Positions 50,986-59,972 of a DNA stretch of 64,000 nt are shown piece by piece. The position numbers were made by a program, and so were the translations under genes. Below the pieces are notes generated by a model, which was not told where the DNA came from, searched no databases, and saw only the letters and a list, made by a program, of their open reading frames with translations. Source of the stretch: Spirochaetales bacterium (GTDB lineage Bacteria > Spirochaetota > Leptospiria > Leptospirales > Leptonemataceae). Position 1 is the stretch's first letter. Each line of letters starts with the position of its first letter. Location: positions 27,096 to 91,095 of the forward strand of contig JACKOY010000017.1 of assembly GCA_024233935.1 (NCBI GenBank), given 5' to 3'.

Positions 50986-51113
50986 GCTTTATTCTGGAGT
51001 CTCCACTTCCCAGGGGATCAAATCCGCGGGGCTCGCCCCGGGCAAGTGTTTGTTGGACAGGCGGTCGGTTTGCAGGCCGGAATCGGAGCAGGCCCAAAGG
51101 CGGGGTCGACCCG

Positions 51114-52439
51114 CTAACTGCCCGGAAGACCCGAGGCGAGAGCATCGTACATGGTGTGAAAACGTTCGTTGGGCACGCGCGGCTCATCCGCTCTGCTCAA
51201 CTCCGGTAGCAATCCCAGTACAAAATACATGTCCACTTCGCCTTTGTGTTTGGCCGCGACCTTGCCGCGGTATTCGCACTGGAAAAATTCGCGAACCAGT
51301 TCAAAAGTCGTGCCGGAAATGTTCACCCTTCCGGTGACGCCGGTTGATTCCAGGCGGCTGGCGGTGTTTACGGTGTCGCCCCAGACGTCGTAGGCAAACT
51401 TTCTTTCACCAATGACGCCCGCTACCAGCGGTCCGCTGTGAATTCCGAGTCGCAACTCCCAGTACGACAGGCCCTGGGATTCTTTGATCGACTTCATGCG
51501 ATTCATGAAGTCCTGGATTTCAAGCGCGGCCAGTACACAATCGATGGCGTGGGTCTTATTTGCGATGGGGATGCCGCCAGCGCACATATAGGCATCTCCG
51601 ATGGTCTTGAGTTTCTCCAGACGATAGTGATCGCAAACCTGATCGAAGTACGAAAAGCAACGATCCAGTTCGGAAATGAGTTCTTCCGGCCCCAGTTCGG
51701 CCGCGATCAGAGTGAAACCCTGGAAGTCGGTGAATAGTACGCTCGCCGATTCGTAGCGACGGGGTGTCGTACGACCGGTTTCTTTGAGTTCCTCGGCGAT
51801 TTCGGCCGGCAATATGTTCAGGAGCAATCGATCCGATTTTTCCCGTTCGGCATGGATGGTGCGTCGATCCCGGCGCGATTGACGCAGCAGGCTGCCGCGG
51901 CCTTGCTCGCGATCCAGAATGTTGGCCGACTGCAGACCCAGAAGAAAGTAGTACGACAAAAAGACACCAGCGGCCGGAAGCAGGACTATCAGATCGAGTT
52001 CGAAGCTGCCGAACCAAAAATTCAGGAGCACCGCCAGCAAAATAAAAAGTACGCCAAAAAGTACGGTGATCGGTACCCGATATACTCGAAAGCCCATCAA
52101 GGTGCCGATCGGGGCGAGCAATAACGCAAACAGCAGATAGCGAGGCGCGCCAGCAAACCAGATTGCACAGCCCGAGATCCAGGGAATCGTGCAAAAAAAG
52201 AAAAACCAGAAACGCCAGCGACGGACCGACCAGCGGCCGCTACGCAGCCGCGCTGCAGTGGCTGTTCCGCCCAGCATGCTCAGGAAAATCGCGCCCCCAC
52301 CCGCCACAAGCGGCGGGGCCGGAAAGCCGTTCGGGTCGAGGGCATAGATCGTGATGGCCGTGGCTATATAGAGGCTGCCCCAGAGGTTTGTGTGGAACAC
52401 AACCGGGTGCCGGAGCATAGCACGCAGGAACGATAGCAT
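51114..52439 (-). CDS. Membrane adenylate cyclase, class III (six-helix sensor)
   Basis: A 441-residue protein: six hydrophobic helices (about 20-185), a coiled-coil linker with REKSDRLLLNILPAEIAEEL (the cyclase-transducer element), and a class III catalytic domain (about 235-415) with FTDFQGF, KTIGDAYM (Lys), YDVWGDTVNTASR (Asp, Asn, Arg). The Lys/Asp pair predicts ATP as substrate. ATG 52439 is preferred over an in-frame ATG 33 nt upstream. Divergent from a second cyclase 158 bp away. The membrane part has no recognised sensor name; it may detect membrane state or small ligands. Confidence 0.9.
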   Translation of the reverse strand: MLSFLRAMLRHPVVFHTNLWGSLYIATAITIYALDPNGFPAPPLVAGGGAIFLSMLGGTATAARLRSGRWSVRRWRFWFFFFCTIPWISGCAIWFAGAPRYLLFALLLAPIGTLMGFRVYRVPITVLFGVLFILLAVLLNFWFGSFELDLIVLLPAAGVFLSYYFLLGLQSANILDREQGRGSLLRQSRRDRRTIHAEREKSDRLLLNILPAEIAEELKETGRTTPRRYESASVLFTDFQGFTLIAAELGPEELISELDRCFSYFDQVCDHYRLEKLKTIGDAYMCAGGIPIANKTHAIDCVLAALEIQDFMNRMKSIKESQGLSYWELRLGIHSGPLVAGVIGERKFAYDVWGDTVNTASRLESTGVTGRVNISGTTFELVREFFQCEYRGKVAAKHKGEVDMYFVLGLLPELSRADEPRVPNERFHTMYDALASGLPGS

Positions 52440-52597
52440 AGGCGGCAGGTGCCAGCCGGAACCCGCATTCACAAAGCATCAATCGTCTTTTGTCAGGTCC
52501 GGGATCAGAAATGCCCGGCAATCACCTGCTCGAGTCGCGGCCCGAAACCTGCTGCGGTCCCTGTTGACGGCGGCGATCCCGCTTCGAGAATACGGGC

Positions 52598-53857
52598 ATG
52601 TCCGGTACGCTCGCTCGTTTCATGCGATTCCTTGCCTGCTATGATCGCGCTGACGACCTGGGTCGGGATGAACAAAAGGCCTACCATGTGAGCTGTCTGG
52701 CGGCCGCACTGGCCGCGACCGTAACCCTTGTGCCGATTGTGCTTTCTATGTGGTTGCGTCCGCCAACCGAAGCGAGCGGGCGTATGGCCCTGTTTCCGAA
52801 CCTTTCAGCGGTCGCGGTCTATGGCTTTTGCTGGTGGCTGCTTCGCAATCGAAGAGTCTTTGCGGGTAAAGTCCTGCTGCTCGGTGAAGCCCTGACGCAC
52901 ATGACGATGCTTGTGATCGCTTTTGGTCTGCGTTCCGGCGTGCACTACTTCTACTTCGCCGCCTTCACGGCGCCACTGATCGTGTTCACACGCAAGGAGC
53001 GCCGCGCCCAGATCGCTCTGATGGTGCTTACGACGCTGGTTTTTTTGGCTGTGAATTACTACTATCTGGTGCTCGGCAACCATGGGCTTGTCTTTTCTGA
53101 ACGCTCCACGAGCTATGTGAATGTTTTTCTCATGGTCAATGCCGTTCTGGCGCTGGCGATTCTCGGGGGTTTTGTCTTTCACTTTTATCATGTGGGCTAC
53201 GTGGCCGAGGAACAGCTGGAAGCCGAACGGACGCGCTCCGAGAGGTTGCTCCTGAATATTTTGCCCGGACCGATCGCGGAGCGGCTCAAGAATGGAGACA
53301 TTCTGATTGCGGATCGTTACGAAGAGGCCACGGTGCTTTTCGCCGACATCGTGGGCTTTACGCCTCTTTCGGCGCGCCTTTCTCCGGACGAGCTGGTTGC
53401 CATGTTAAACGCGGTATTTACGGACTTTGACCGCATGGCCGAGCAGTTCGGCGTCGAAAAAATTAAAACCATTGGCGATGCCTACATGGTGGCCGGCGGA
53501 GTTCCCGAACACACGCCGGATCATGCTCTTCAGGTGGCGCAGATGGCGCTTGCGATGCAAAAACGTATGCGTGCTGAATCCAATGATCGCTCGCTCGAAC
53601 TGCGCATCGGCCTGCATTCCGGGCCGGTTGTGGCGGGTGTGATTGGCACACGAAAATTCATTTATGATCTTTGGGGCGACACCGTAAACACGGCGGCGCG
53701 CATGGAAGCCCACGGCCTTCCGGGTCGCATTCATGTGAGTTCGGCCACGCGCGACCAATTGAAGGATCGCTTTGCATACGAAAGGCGGGGTGTCATCGAA
53801 ATCAAGGGCAAGGGTCCCATGGAGACATTCTTTCTCGTGGATGGCTTTGACGGTTGA
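52598..53857 (+). CDS. Membrane adenylate cyclase, class III (second, divergent)
   Basis: A 419-residue protein: about six hydrophobic helices (about 30-195), a transducer element LLLNILPGPIAERL, and a class III domain (about 235-415) with FADIVGF, KTIGDAYM and YDLWGDTVNTAAR; the Lys/Asp pair again predicts cAMP. It is divergent from the cyclase at 51114-52439 and has the same layout, but the membrane parts are clearly different, so the two probably sense different signals. Together with the DISM cyclase there are three in 64 kb. Confidence 0.9.
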   Translation: MSGTLARFMRFLACYDRADDLGRDEQKAYHVSCLAAALAATVTLVPIVLSMWLRPPTEASGRMALFPNLSAVAVYGFCWWLLRNRRVFAGKVLLLGEALTHMTMLVIAFGLRSGVHYFYFAAFTAPLIVFTRKERRAQIALMVLTTLVFLAVNYYYLVLGNHGLVFSERSTSYVNVFLMVNAVLALAILGGFVFHFYHVGYVAEEQLEAERTRSERLLLNILPGPIAERLKNGDILIADRYEEATVLFADIVGFTPLSARLSPDELVAMLNAVFTDFDRMAEQFGVEKIKTIGDAYMVAGGVPEHTPDHALQVAQMALAMQKRMRAESNDRSLELRIGLHSGPVVAGVIGTRKFIYDLWGDTVNTAARMEAHGLPGRIHVSSATRDQLKDRFAYERRGVIEIKGKGPMETFFLVDGFDG

Positions 53858-53987
53858 AGCCCTGAGCTGCGCAAGAACACAAGGAGACTTTTAAGCTCTG
53901 TGAAGGTCAGCAAAGAGGCCTTTTGCTCCGGCTGCGACCTAATTTGGAGTTGCGCATGGTGGTCCGCGGCCACTCCTTTCAGTTATT

Positions 53988-55304
53988 GTGGGGTTTTTGA
54001 GGCGAAACCACATGGCGATCTGGCCGTCGGTGCTGACGGTCGTGCTGGGTTGTGTGTACGACCCGACCACCTCCAATGAGCCGGAGTTGGCCCTGCTTGC
54101 TCTGGCCCGGGCCGATTTCCCGTTCTCGGTTGTCAGCGAATCCGTTGGCGGCAGTCCCGGTGCCATGGTGATCGACGGCTCTTCCATTTTTATTGCCGGG
54201 AGTTCGAACCCGGGGGGCAACCTTAACTGGCGGGTTGAGCGACGGGATCGATACACGGGGGAACTCGTAAGCGAATTTGGTACGGCCGGCGTGCTGGATT
54301 TTGACCCGGGTTCAGGGAACGACGACGACCTCACGGATATCGCCCTTGATGCGACCTACATCTATCTCGTCGGAAACGATCGCAGCTCCGGCTCTCCCCA
54401 ATGGCGCATAGAAAAGCGGCTGGCCTCGACCGGCGCGCTGGTTTCCGGATTTGGATCGGGCGGTGTGATTACGAACGATCCCACGCCCGGCCAGAATGAC
54501 TTCTTAAACGCCATTGCCATCGATGGGACCTACATGTATCTGGCGGGTTCCCAATCGACCGGCGGCTCGGCTCAAGATTGGCGGCTGGAGAAGCGTGATC
54601 TGGCTTCGGGCAGTCTGGACGGTGGCTTCGGGACCGGCGGTGTGATTGTGCAGGGCGCGGGGAGCGGAACTCAGTCCCAGGCCTGGGCGGTCACTTACGA
54701 CACGAGCTATCTGTATTATGGCGGCGCCTATCGAGCCGCGACCGTCGATTGGCGCACCGAGAAACGCGACCGTACCACCGGCGCCCTGGTCGGCGGCTTC
54801 GGAACCGGAGGGCAGGTTGCGGGTCCGGCCAATGCCGGTCGGGATGAGATCTACGACATTGAAATCAACAGCGATTCTGTTTTTGTGAGCGGACTGACCC
54901 TTTCGCCAACAGTTCACTATCGTTTTGATCGCTATCTGCAGTCCGACGGCAGCAACGCGGGCGCGTTCGGGACCGGCGGCACCATCGACAACGATTTCAG
55001 CTCGGGTACTGATACTTTCGGCGACATCATTGTGGATTCGCCGTACGTATTTCTTCTGGGTTCCGATTTTACGAACGGTAGCGACCGGTTGCTGCGCGTG
55101 GAAAAGTTCGATGAGGTTACCGGCGCCTACATAAGCGCTTTCGGAAGCGGTGGCGTTTTGCAGATCAACAACTTTGCAGGCGAGGAGAACCTGCGCGCCG
55201 GTCGCGTGGACGGCACGTTTTTGTACATGGTCGGTGAAGACCAGAGCACATCGCCAGCTGCCTGGCGTCTGCTGAAGTACTACAAGTCGACCGGAACCCA
55301 GTAA
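53988..55304 (+). CDS. Propeller-like repeat lipoprotein
   Basis: A 438-residue secreted protein with a signal peptide and lipobox VVLGC (Cys near 22). The mature part has about six repeats of ~57 residues, each with a strand WRxEKRDxxTGxL, the turn FGTGG(V/T) and then xxDxxYIYLxG, e.g. FGTAGVLDF, FGSGGVI, FGTGGVI and FGTGGTI. This pattern is a beta-propeller-like fold seen in leptospiral lipoproteins. GTG 53988 is chosen because it supplies a basic n-region (LRRNH); ATG 54012 with a ribosome site is the alternative. Probably surface-bound. Function unknown. Confidence 0.75.
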   Translation: MGFLRRNHMAIWPSVLTVVLGCVYDPTTSNEPELALLALARADFPFSVVSESVGGSPGAMVIDGSSIFIAGSSNPGGNLNWRVERRDRYTGELVSEFGTAGVLDFDPGSGNDDDLTDIALDATYIYLVGNDRSSGSPQWRIEKRLASTGALVSGFGSGGVITNDPTPGQNDFLNAIAIDGTYMYLAGSQSTGGSAQDWRLEKRDLASGSLDGGFGTGGVIVQGAGSGTQSQAWAVTYDTSYLYYGGAYRAATVDWRTEKRDRTTGALVGGFGTGGQVAGPANAGRDEIYDIEINSDSVFVSGLTLSPTVHYRFDRYLQSDGSNAGAFGTGGTIDNDFSSGTDTFGDIIVDSPYVFLLGSDFTNGSDRLLRVEKFDEVTGAYISAFGSGGVLQINNFAGEENLRAGRVDGTFLYMVGEDQSTSPAAWRLLKYYKSTGTQ

Positions 55305-55376
55305 CATGCGATATTTCTCAATCGGACCAAAGTCGTGTCGGATTGACAGCCCCCATGTAGACTGCTGTTCTGGCCT

Positions 55377-55760
55377 GTGCTCTCCGCCACGCAAATAGAG
55401 GGCCGCCTGTTGCCGGTCTTCGAGGCGCACCCTGAGATCCAGGCGGCCTGGCTCTTTGGATCGACCGTTACCGGTGATGGTGGTCCGCTTTCGGACATCG
55501 ACGTGGCGCTGCTTTTTTCAAAGCGTGTTTCTTTGCGGGAATTCGGGCTGGTGGTCAGCGATCTTTCTGAAGCGCTGGGGCGCAACGATGTGGATGCCGT
55601 TGACCTGTTCGATGCGAGCCCGCTTCTCCGGCATCGCATTTTTACGCGGGGACGTTTGCTGCTCGATCGCGAGCCGGTCGCCCGGGTGAACTTCACCGCC
55701 CGCGCCCTTTCGGAGTACTTCGATCTGATCCCCTCTCTGCGGAAAGTGTATGCCCCTTGA
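55377..55760 (+). CDS. mntA: MntA-type minimal nucleotidyltransferase antitoxin
   Basis: A 127-residue minimal nucleotidyltransferase. The active site follows GSx10DxD: FGSTVTGDGGPLSDIDVAL (Gly-Ser, then Asp-Ile-Asp), with the third Asp near AVDLFDASP. MntA antitoxins transfer AMP to a tyrosine of the HepT toxin and so inactivate it. GTG 55377 is the only start giving the conserved length. Overlaps the hepT gene by 11 bp. Paired with HepT here, which is the standard arrangement (often with HepT first; here MntA is first). Confidence 0.87.
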   Translation: MLSATQIEGRLLPVFEAHPEIQAAWLFGSTVTGDGGPLSDIDVALLFSKRVSLREFGLVVSDLSEALGRNDVDAVDLFDASPLLRHRIFTRGRLLLDREPVARVNFTARALSEYFDLIPSLRKVYAP

Positions 55761-56184
55761 TCCGGACGTCGTGCTTCGCCTGCTGGCGCAAGGGCGCCGG
55801 CATATCGAAATTCTGCGCACCTATCAAAAGATGCCGCGGCCCGAATTCAGATCGGAAGCCGGACGCATGCTGGCCGTGTTGCATGGCCTGCAGATCACGA
55901 TTCAGTGTTTGATCGACCTTGCGTTGCATGTTAGTGCTGCCCTGGGCGAAATGCGCATTGAGACCTACGCCGATGCGGCCCGAGCGCTGGTCGATCTTGA
56001 GGTGTTATCAGCCGGGCAGGGTGAGACCATGCGTGCCATGGTGGGGTTGCGCAATCTAATTGTGCATGCCTACGCCGCGATAGACGAAGAACGGATTCTG
56101 AGTCTGCTGGACTCTGGCCTTGATGATCTGGCGGGTCTTCTGGACGCCATGGAGCGCGATCTGAAGAAGCGCGGCGCCTTTTAG
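55750..56184 (+). CDS. hepT: HepT-type toxin (HEPN domain)
   Basis: A 144-residue all-helical HEPN ribonuclease. The catalytic motif Rx4HxY reads RNLIVHAYAAID: Arg, four residues, His, Ala, Tyr; the Tyr is the site modified by MntA in characterised systems. The N-terminal helices (ILRTYQKMPRPEF...) and LQITIQCLIDLALHV match the HepT fold. It overlaps the MntA gene, so both are made together. Typical role: RNase toxin blocked by AMP transfer from MntA. The target here is not known. Confidence 0.87.
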   Translation: MPLDPDVVLRLLAQGRRHIEILRTYQKMPRPEFRSEAGRMLAVLHGLQITIQCLIDLALHVSAALGEMRIETYADAARALVDLEVLSAGQGETMRAMVGLRNLIVHAYAAIDEERILSLLDSGLDDLAGLLDAMERDLKKRGAF

Positions 56185-56241
56185 AGGCTGCAAAGTGTGC
56201 TTTTTGCTTGTCCGGCCGGGGCCCGCCGGCGCGGTACGTGT

Positions 56242-58482
56242 ATGCTTCGATTTTATGTGCCCGGGCTGTTTCGCCGACTGCTCGTGATTCTTTTGCCCGC
56301 TCTGCTTGTCGGCCTCGCCGCAGCCCTTCCGGTTTTGCTCCATTCGGAGGCGGTCCTCAGTGAAGGACACTTCCCGTCCGATCGCAGTCGGCCGCTGCCG
56401 GGACTTTTGCCGGCCACGCTATCGGCCCCGGCCACCGTCATGCCGGATTGGCTGCGCGAAGCGGCGCTGTTTGCGGACAGCGGCCCCAGCCTGGAACTCT
56501 TTGAGGAGGCCGACGACGACGATCGGGAAGCTTTCGAATCCGTGGCCCGCTTTTTTCCGGCGCAGTTTCCTGCGCAATCTGGCAACGCCGCCTCTTCTGC
56601 AACTTTCGCCACACTGAATTCACGCGCGTTCTGGCAATCCCGCCTGCGACCGATCTTCGTGCGTGCGATCGTGGATGCGGATCAAAACACCTGGCAGGCG
56701 TTGTCGTTGCGTTTCGGGGGCATCCTGCTGGTGGGGCCCCGGGGAGAAGTACGCCCGCTCACGGCGCTTCCGCAGCGCTTTTTGCCGGCCGAATACTCCG
56801 GGCCGCAACTGTACCGGGACGTGCTGGATCTATGGCAGAATCCCAAACGACCGCAGGAACTCTGGCTCATCAACAAGCACAATGTTCTGCGAAGCCTGGA
56901 CGGTGGAGAGAGTTTTACGGTGTTTGACGTGCCGGCCGTTGTTCGGCGCGCGACTTTGACCGCGATCAGCGCGCGTATTGATGCCGAAGGCAATGTCACG
57001 GATCTGTATCTGGGTTCTGCCCTGCGTGGAGTCACGCGTTGTGCTCCGGGCAATGCACTTTCCGGTTGCTACCAGATCTTGCGCGGGCTTCCCAATCTAC
57101 ATCATCAAGATGGCGCCTACTTCTATGAAGAAATTTCGGGTCTGGTGTATGACCAGGCCGGCGAACGATTGTTGGCCACCACCAGCTTTCAGCCGGGTCT
57201 GTTTGCTCTTGCGCGGGGCGCGGCGGCCTTCACGCGCATGGAACTGCCGGGTTTGAATCCGGAGATTCCCATTCAGAATCTGCTTTTCGATCCGGGCACG
57301 CGCACGGCCTGGATTTCTACCGAAGGCGGTCTGCTTTCGCAGAGTCTGGACGACGGTAGCTGGCATTCTTACCGATGGGAAAGCCTTAAGGCGGTGCGAC
57401 GGACCGAAGCCACTGTGTCGCGACCGATTTCCTGGACCTTTGCAACGACGATGCCGGGCGGCCGGATTGGTTTTACCCGCACCCGATCCCCCGCAGTCAT
57501 TCGCGCACCCCGCAACATACGGGCGCTGTACGTCTCACCCACCAGCGCCCGGGAGCGTCAGACCCAGGTGTTTGATTTGCTCGATCGTTTTCAAATGAAT
57601 GCGGTCGTAATCGACGTGAAAGATGACTACGGTCGTCTGGTCTACGGCAGCAATCTACCGGAAGCGGTCGAGATGAACAACCACCGACCGCTGGCGCCGA
57701 TTCGCGAACTGGTTGCCCGCCTGAAAGAACGCAACGTATACGTGATTGCGCGTCAGGTTGTGTTTAAGGATGCGCGGGCTTTCGCCTACCAGGGCAATCG
57801 CTACGCGATCATTGACCGCACGACCGGCGGCCCCTGGGCCTACGAAGAGGTCGAACGCTGGGTCGATACCTACGCCGAGTGGATACATAACTACAATGTG
57901 CGTGTCGCCCGGGAAGTGGTCGAACTCGGTTTTGATGAGGTGCAATTCGACTACATTCGTTTTCCCTCGGACGGTCCCATCGGCAACGGCCACTGGCGTT
58001 TCCGTCGGGGTGATGCGTATCGGTCCGAGGCGCTGGAGAGCTTTTTGATGAAGGCCCGATCGGAACTCAACGTGCCGATCAGCATCGACATCTATGGCTA
58101 TCATGCGATGTACCGGTCGGGGGCCGTTATCGGTCAGGATGTCGTGGACATGGGGGAGTTCGTCGATGTGGTTTCCCCGATGCACTATTCCTCCCACTTC
58201 GGCGACAACTACCTGGACCACATCCATCCCCGCGAGGCGCGCACCCACGAGCTTCTGAGGACGGGGGTGGAGCGGCCGATTCGCATCGGCTCCGGTCGCT
58301 TTCTGGTGCGCCCGTGGCTACAGGCCTTTCGAATGCGGACCGGACCCTGGGGTTGGGGCGAACCCTACATGGAAAGTCAGATGCTGGGCGCCATCGAAGG
58401 GGGCGCCGCCGGTTTCTTGTGGTGGGGGCCGATTCAGGATTTCTACATGCCGGGTCGCGTTCAGGCCCGCATTTTCCAGTAA
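56242..58482 (+). CDS. DUF4015 glycoside-hydrolase-like protein with N-terminal sensor-like region
   Basis: A 746-residue secreted or membrane-anchored protein: a signal/anchor helix (about 10-30, RRLLVILLPALLVGLAAAL), a long beta-rich part with propeller-like patterns (about 150-400, LWLINKHNVLRSLDGGESF and TAWISTEGGLLSQSLDDG), then a DUF4015 (PF13200-type) TIM-barrel domain (about 430-735): NAVVIDVKDDYGRLVYGSN, FDEVQFDYIRFPSDG, VVSPMHYSSHF and GAAGFLWWGP. The domain is related to glycoside hydrolases; Asp in FDYIRFP and DVKDD could be catalytic. ATG 56242 is chosen on the signal. A 7-T terminator follows. Substrate unknown. Confidence 0.78.
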   Translation: MLRFYVPGLFRRLLVILLPALLVGLAAALPVLLHSEAVLSEGHFPSDRSRPLPGLLPATLSAPATVMPDWLREAALFADSGPSLELFEEADDDDREAFESVARFFPAQFPAQSGNAASSATFATLNSRAFWQSRLRPIFVRAIVDADQNTWQALSLRFGGILLVGPRGEVRPLTALPQRFLPAEYSGPQLYRDVLDLWQNPKRPQELWLINKHNVLRSLDGGESFTVFDVPAVVRRATLTAISARIDAEGNVTDLYLGSALRGVTRCAPGNALSGCYQILRGLPNLHHQDGAYFYEEISGLVYDQAGERLLATTSFQPGLFALARGAAAFTRMELPGLNPEIPIQNLLFDPGTRTAWISTEGGLLSQSLDDGSWHSYRWESLKAVRRTEATVSRPISWTFATTMPGGRIGFTRTRSPAVIRAPRNIRALYVSPTSARERQTQVFDLLDRFQMNAVVIDVKDDYGRLVYGSNLPEAVEMNNHRPLAPIRELVARLKERNVYVIARQVVFKDARAFAYQGNRYAIIDRTTGGPWAYEEVERWVDTYAEWIHNYNVRVAREVVELGFDEVQFDYIRFPSDGPIGNGHWRFRRGDAYRSEALESFLMKARSELNVPISIDIYGYHAMYRSGAVIGQDVVDMGEFVDVVSPMHYSSHFGDNYLDHIHPREARTHELLRTGVERPIRIGSGRFLVRPWLQAFRMRTGPWGWGEPYMESQMLGAIEGGAAGFLWWGPIQDFYMPGRVQARIFQ

Positions 58483-58489
58483 AAGGAAG

Positions 58490-58516
58490 GCCTCAGCGTC
58501 GCTGACGGCTTTTTTT
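58490..58516 (+). terminator. Intrinsic terminator after the DUF4015 gene
   Basis: Stem GCC-TCAGC / GCTGA-(C)-GGC around GTC (58490-58509), followed by seven T (58510-58516). It begins 7 bp after the stop at 58482 and overlaps the 3' end of the opposing small gene. Confidence 0.75.
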
Positions 58517-58732
58517 CGGGGCGCCTTTGGTCTCTGGCGCTTGCGGCCCCAGAGCTTCCAGCGCAAAGCCGTAGCTGGCCTGATTTTGCAGGCGGTCTTC
58601 GAGCAGTCCGGCCTCAAGTTTGGCCAGGCGATCCCGGATACGCTTGTCGCGGGCCAGCGCCATGCGCAGCTGCGGATCCTCGTTTCGTCCGAGGGCGTAA
58701 TTCATGAGCTCTGCGTCAGTCACGGGCTTCAC
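58493..58732 (-). CDS. Small hypothetical protein, Lys/Arg-rich end
   Basis: A 79-residue soluble protein: helical N-terminus TDAELMNYALGRNEDPQL, then ALARDKRIRDRLAKLEAG, and a basic end PKKSRQRR. Its layout (a short helical acidic half followed by a basic tail) is like small anti-sigma or adaptor proteins, but no family is seen. The stop lies in the terminator of the DUF4015 gene. Convergent with it. Reasonable codon use and a clear end support it as real. Confidence 0.55.
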   Translation of the reverse strand: MKPVTDAELMNYALGRNEDPQLRMALARDKRIRDRLAKLEAGLLEDRLQNQASYGFALEALGPQAPETKGAPKKSRQRR

Positions 58733-58894
58733 AGCTTTATTATTATCGTTCCTGCGCCCCGGCTGCCCATTGATTTTTCCGGTTTGGGGTCGGTCGCTCC
58801 GAAAGCCACTTGACGCCGGCGGGAACGGGCAGTGCTCTTGTTCTTTATATAAAGACTTTCAGCTTTACCATGCGAACAAGATTGGGGGGACACA

Positions 58895-59794
58895 ATGATG
58901 GGGGACGAATCACGCCTCGTCGATATCGATGAACTGGCCGCCTCGCGCCAGAAACCGGAGCGCGCATCGGAACGAGCCCGGGCAAATCTGCTCTGGCGGG
59001 TTCTGCGCCGACAGCCCGAAATCGCTGCCGGTCGTGTGCGGGTTATTCGCGAGCACTTTCTACGGGTCATAGCGAGCAAGCCGACGGACTTCTTCGGCGC
59101 CGCCGAGGGTGATTTTCGGGCCCACCTCGGTGAAGTGCTGTTTGGGGATGGCGCCCGTCCGGATTTTGCGGCGGCTTTGCTTCTGCGCGTCTACGGGGCC
59201 TATCAAAAAGAAGAAGGGTACCTTGAGGGTCGCAAGGAAGACTTCACGTTTGATGTGCTCTTCCAGGCCATTGAGCATCTTGGCCTGAACCGCAGCAATG
59301 AGTCCGAGGCCTCCCTTCTGGCCGGAGGAGCGCTGACCGGCAACGATCGCGACCGCATTCTGGCTTACTTCCGGGCTTATAACGACCTGGCTCGCCGCAT
59401 GTCCCTGGCAGGCCCCCCGCGGGCGCTCATGGATGATCGTGAGGCGATCGTGGACGAAATTGCGGCCCGCAATCCGCTGATCACCATATCCGGATTGGAT
59501 GGCATGTTTCGTTATCAACTCGCCCAGATTCTGCTTTCGCAGAAGTACGCCTGTCACGATCTTCTGAAGCTGTGGTGTCGCGAGTATGGTTTCGAGCCCG
59601 ACGCCATTGAGCGTGTGCAAAATTATATTCCGGACAATGCCCCCTTGCACGATTTTCGCACACATTACGCAAAGGCCATCAAACGCTTCCGGGACGACCA
59701 GGGCGCCGATGATCTGGATATTCTGCTTCTGCGCACGCTCGCGAACTACTTCACATCCTGGGTGATGGGCGTTTCGGAAAAGATACCGGCCTGA
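58895..59794 (+). CDS. Hypothetical soluble protein
   Basis: A 299-residue, mostly helical protein. ATG 58895 (an ATGATG pair) is preceded by GGGGGG with a 7-nt gap. The segments LLWRVLRRQPEIAAGRVRVIRE, DDREAIVDEIAARNPLITIS and YHD/HDLLKLWCREYGFE suggest a globular alpha domain; no catalytic motif or membrane segment. A CTTTATATAAAG palindrome (58843-58854) lies upstream and may contain its -10. It stands alone between the DUF4015 region and the AraC gene. Not recognised. Confidence 0.68.
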   Translation: MMGDESRLVDIDELAASRQKPERASERARANLLWRVLRRQPEIAAGRVRVIREHFLRVIASKPTDFFGAAEGDFRAHLGEVLFGDGARPDFAAALLLRVYGAYQKEEGYLEGRKEDFTFDVLFQAIEHLGLNRSNESEASLLAGGALTGNDRDRILAYFRAYNDLARRMSLAGPPRALMDDREAIVDEIAARNPLITISGLDGMFRYQLAQILLSQKYACHDLLKLWCREYGFEPDAIERVQNYIPDNAPLHDFRTHYAKAIKRFRDDQGADDLDILLLRTLANYFTSWVMGVSEKIPA

Positions 59795-59972
59795 GCAGGA
59801 GCGAACGGCAGGCTTCGGTCTGGTTCTTTCGTGCCCGCGCGCAAACCGCTTAACCTCCGATCGGAGTAGTTTCCAGTTTCCCCTGATTGGTCTGAAAGGC
59901 GACCGTGCGGTTTGGCATGAGTCCCCGGCCGATTCCGTTCCTGACGCGAAAGTGGCATTTGTGCTGAAGGCC

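Noticed and set aside
59871..59941. Cyclophilin-like 22-residue start (MPNRTVAFQTNQGKLE) on the minus strand
   Set aside because: It stops after 22 codons and nothing downstream continues the family; too short to call a remnant.
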